Below are positions 63,365 to 64,000 of a stretch of 64,000 bases of DNA, in pieces. A program made the position numbers and the translations under genes. The notes under the pieces were generated by a model, which did not search any database, was not told where the DNA came from, and was given only the letters and a program-made list of their open reading frames with translations. The DNA comes from a virus. The DNA is taken from positions 1 through 64,000 of IMG/VR virus record IMGVR_UViG_3300025117_000049. One strand, given 5' to 3'. Every line of letters starts with the position of its first letter. The first letter of the stretch is position 1.

Positions 63365-64000
63365 ATGGGGAATATCAATTGTGTATGCGGCTGTGATAAG
63401 GTCGAGGCAGTGGAGCAGGAGGCCTATCAGGTTAGCCAGGCAGGAGTCACCTCCAAGGTCGAGGGCGAGGCTACAGCCTTGGGAAGATGCACCGAGTGCG
63501 GAGTCATCCGCCAGCTGGAGATGCCGTTTGTCAATGAGGAAGAGTACCAGCAATATTATCGGACCCAGTATGCCCCGGTCGGGGGTGACTACAAGGCCAA
63601 GGATTACAAACACGACTTGAAGCTGGCTGCCAGTCGTTGCAAGGACTATGGGGTCAAGGCCGGACTCAGAATTCTTGATGTGGGCTCCGGGTCCGGGGCC
63701 TTTGTGGATGAGGCCAGAAGGATAGGTGCTGAGGCCTATGGCTGCGAGATCGGCAAGTATCATTATGCTGGCAAGGCCGATGACGAGTTTGTCTATCGGA
63801 AACGGTTCGAGGATGTTAACTTCCCCACCGATCATTTCGACATGGTGGTCTGTCATGATGTCCTGGAGCACGTTCTGGATCCAGCCAAGTTTGTTTCCGA
63901 ACTGCTCAGAGTGACCAAGCAGCATGGAGTCTGCTTCCTGGATTTTCCCAGGTATTTCCATGAAGCTGGTCGCCACCACTGGAAGCGGTTTGAGCATGTC
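63365..64000 (+). CDS. SAM-dependent methyltransferase with N-terminal zinc site, partial (runs off the window)
   Basis: 212 residues visible. An N-terminal CVCGCDKVE and CTECGVIRQLEMPF build a zinc-binding domain as in sugar C-methyltransferases of the Methyltransf_13 type. LRILDVGSGSGAFVDEARRI is motif I, and FDMVVCHDVLEHVLDP motif IV. It likely acts on a nucleotide sugar. The C-terminal part is beyond the window. Confidence 0.8.
   Translation, partial: MGNINCVCGCDKVEAVEQEAYQVSQAGVTSKVEGEATALGRCTECGVIRQLEMPFVNEEEYQQYYRTQYAPVGGDYKAKDYKHDLKLAASRCKDYGVKAGLRILDVGSGSGAFVDEARRIGAEAYGCEIGKYHYAGKADDEFVYRKRFEDVNFPTDHFDMVVCHDVLEHVLDPAKFVSELLRVTKQHGVCFLDFPRYFHEAGRHHWKRFEHV

Noticed and set aside
1-64000. 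Integrase or lysogeny module
   Set aside because: No tyrosine or serine recombinase and no repressor/antirepressor pair is visible; the HTH gene at 21950 alone is not enough.

Overview
The window is a contiguous piece of a large tailed double-stranded DNA phage genome (or a prophage that still looks like a phage). The evidence is a replication block, a terminase-portal-head block and very dense gene packing with ATGA-type overlaps. The base composition is mixed. The backbone is GC-rich and is interrupted by clearly AT-rich islands that look recently acquired. The host cannot be fixed from the sequence. Strong Shine-Dalgarno sites, a lipoprotein with a lipobox, and heptose-kinase and split transketolase genes fit a Gram-negative bacterium.

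Layout. Positions 1-33606 are almost all on the minus strand and hold replication and early genes: DNA polymerase III alpha (cut by the window edge), a sliding clamp, an AT-rich cluster with a GNAT-like protein, two SPL-like radical SAM enzymes and a DUF362 protein, an endonuclease V-like protein, a DNA methyltransferase overlapping a SNF2-like helicase, MazG, a DnaB-like helicase, dCMP deaminase, a thymidylate-synthase-like enzyme, a primosome-type protein, a lipoprotein, a tRNA-Pro, a DnaG-type primase, a second SNF2 helicase, a sigma-like protein and a run of small unknown proteins, ending with an HNH endonuclease. A divergent promoter region lies at 33607-33788. Positions 33789-64000 are all on the plus strand: small terminase, lysis-like transglycosylase, sigma factor, 5' nuclease, large terminase, portal, MuF-like protein, protease/scaffold, decoration protein, major capsid and two large surface/structural proteins. 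From 57047 to the end lies a sugar and surface-modification cluster (two dehydrogenases, heptose-kinase-like enzyme, split transketolase, sulfotransferase-like protein, several methyltransferases).

Three features stand out. First, three hammerhead-ribozyme-like elements sit between early genes on the minus strand; one has a complete canonical core. Second, GIY-YIG homing endonucleases have interrupted the helicase and portal genes. In both cases a short GC-rich remnant of the old 5' end is left upstream, and a complete AT-rich replacement 5' end follows the endonuclease, so the gene is rebuilt. A third intact copy splits another gene and a fourth is a deletion remnant. Third, portal, MuF-like, protease and one free protein all carry a short NPCH...FC linker. 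It is followed by inserted, usually AT-rich modules, at least four of which look like ADP-ribosyltransferases carried on virion proteins.

Two promoter families can be read. TTAGGG-18 nt-TATAAT occurs four times, always pointing at a downstream transcription unit. GGCTATAATA lies mostly in front of minus-strand early genes, two of which would give leaderless messages. A phage sigma factor (36236-36856) and a sigma-like protein (27409-27930) are candidates for reading one of them.
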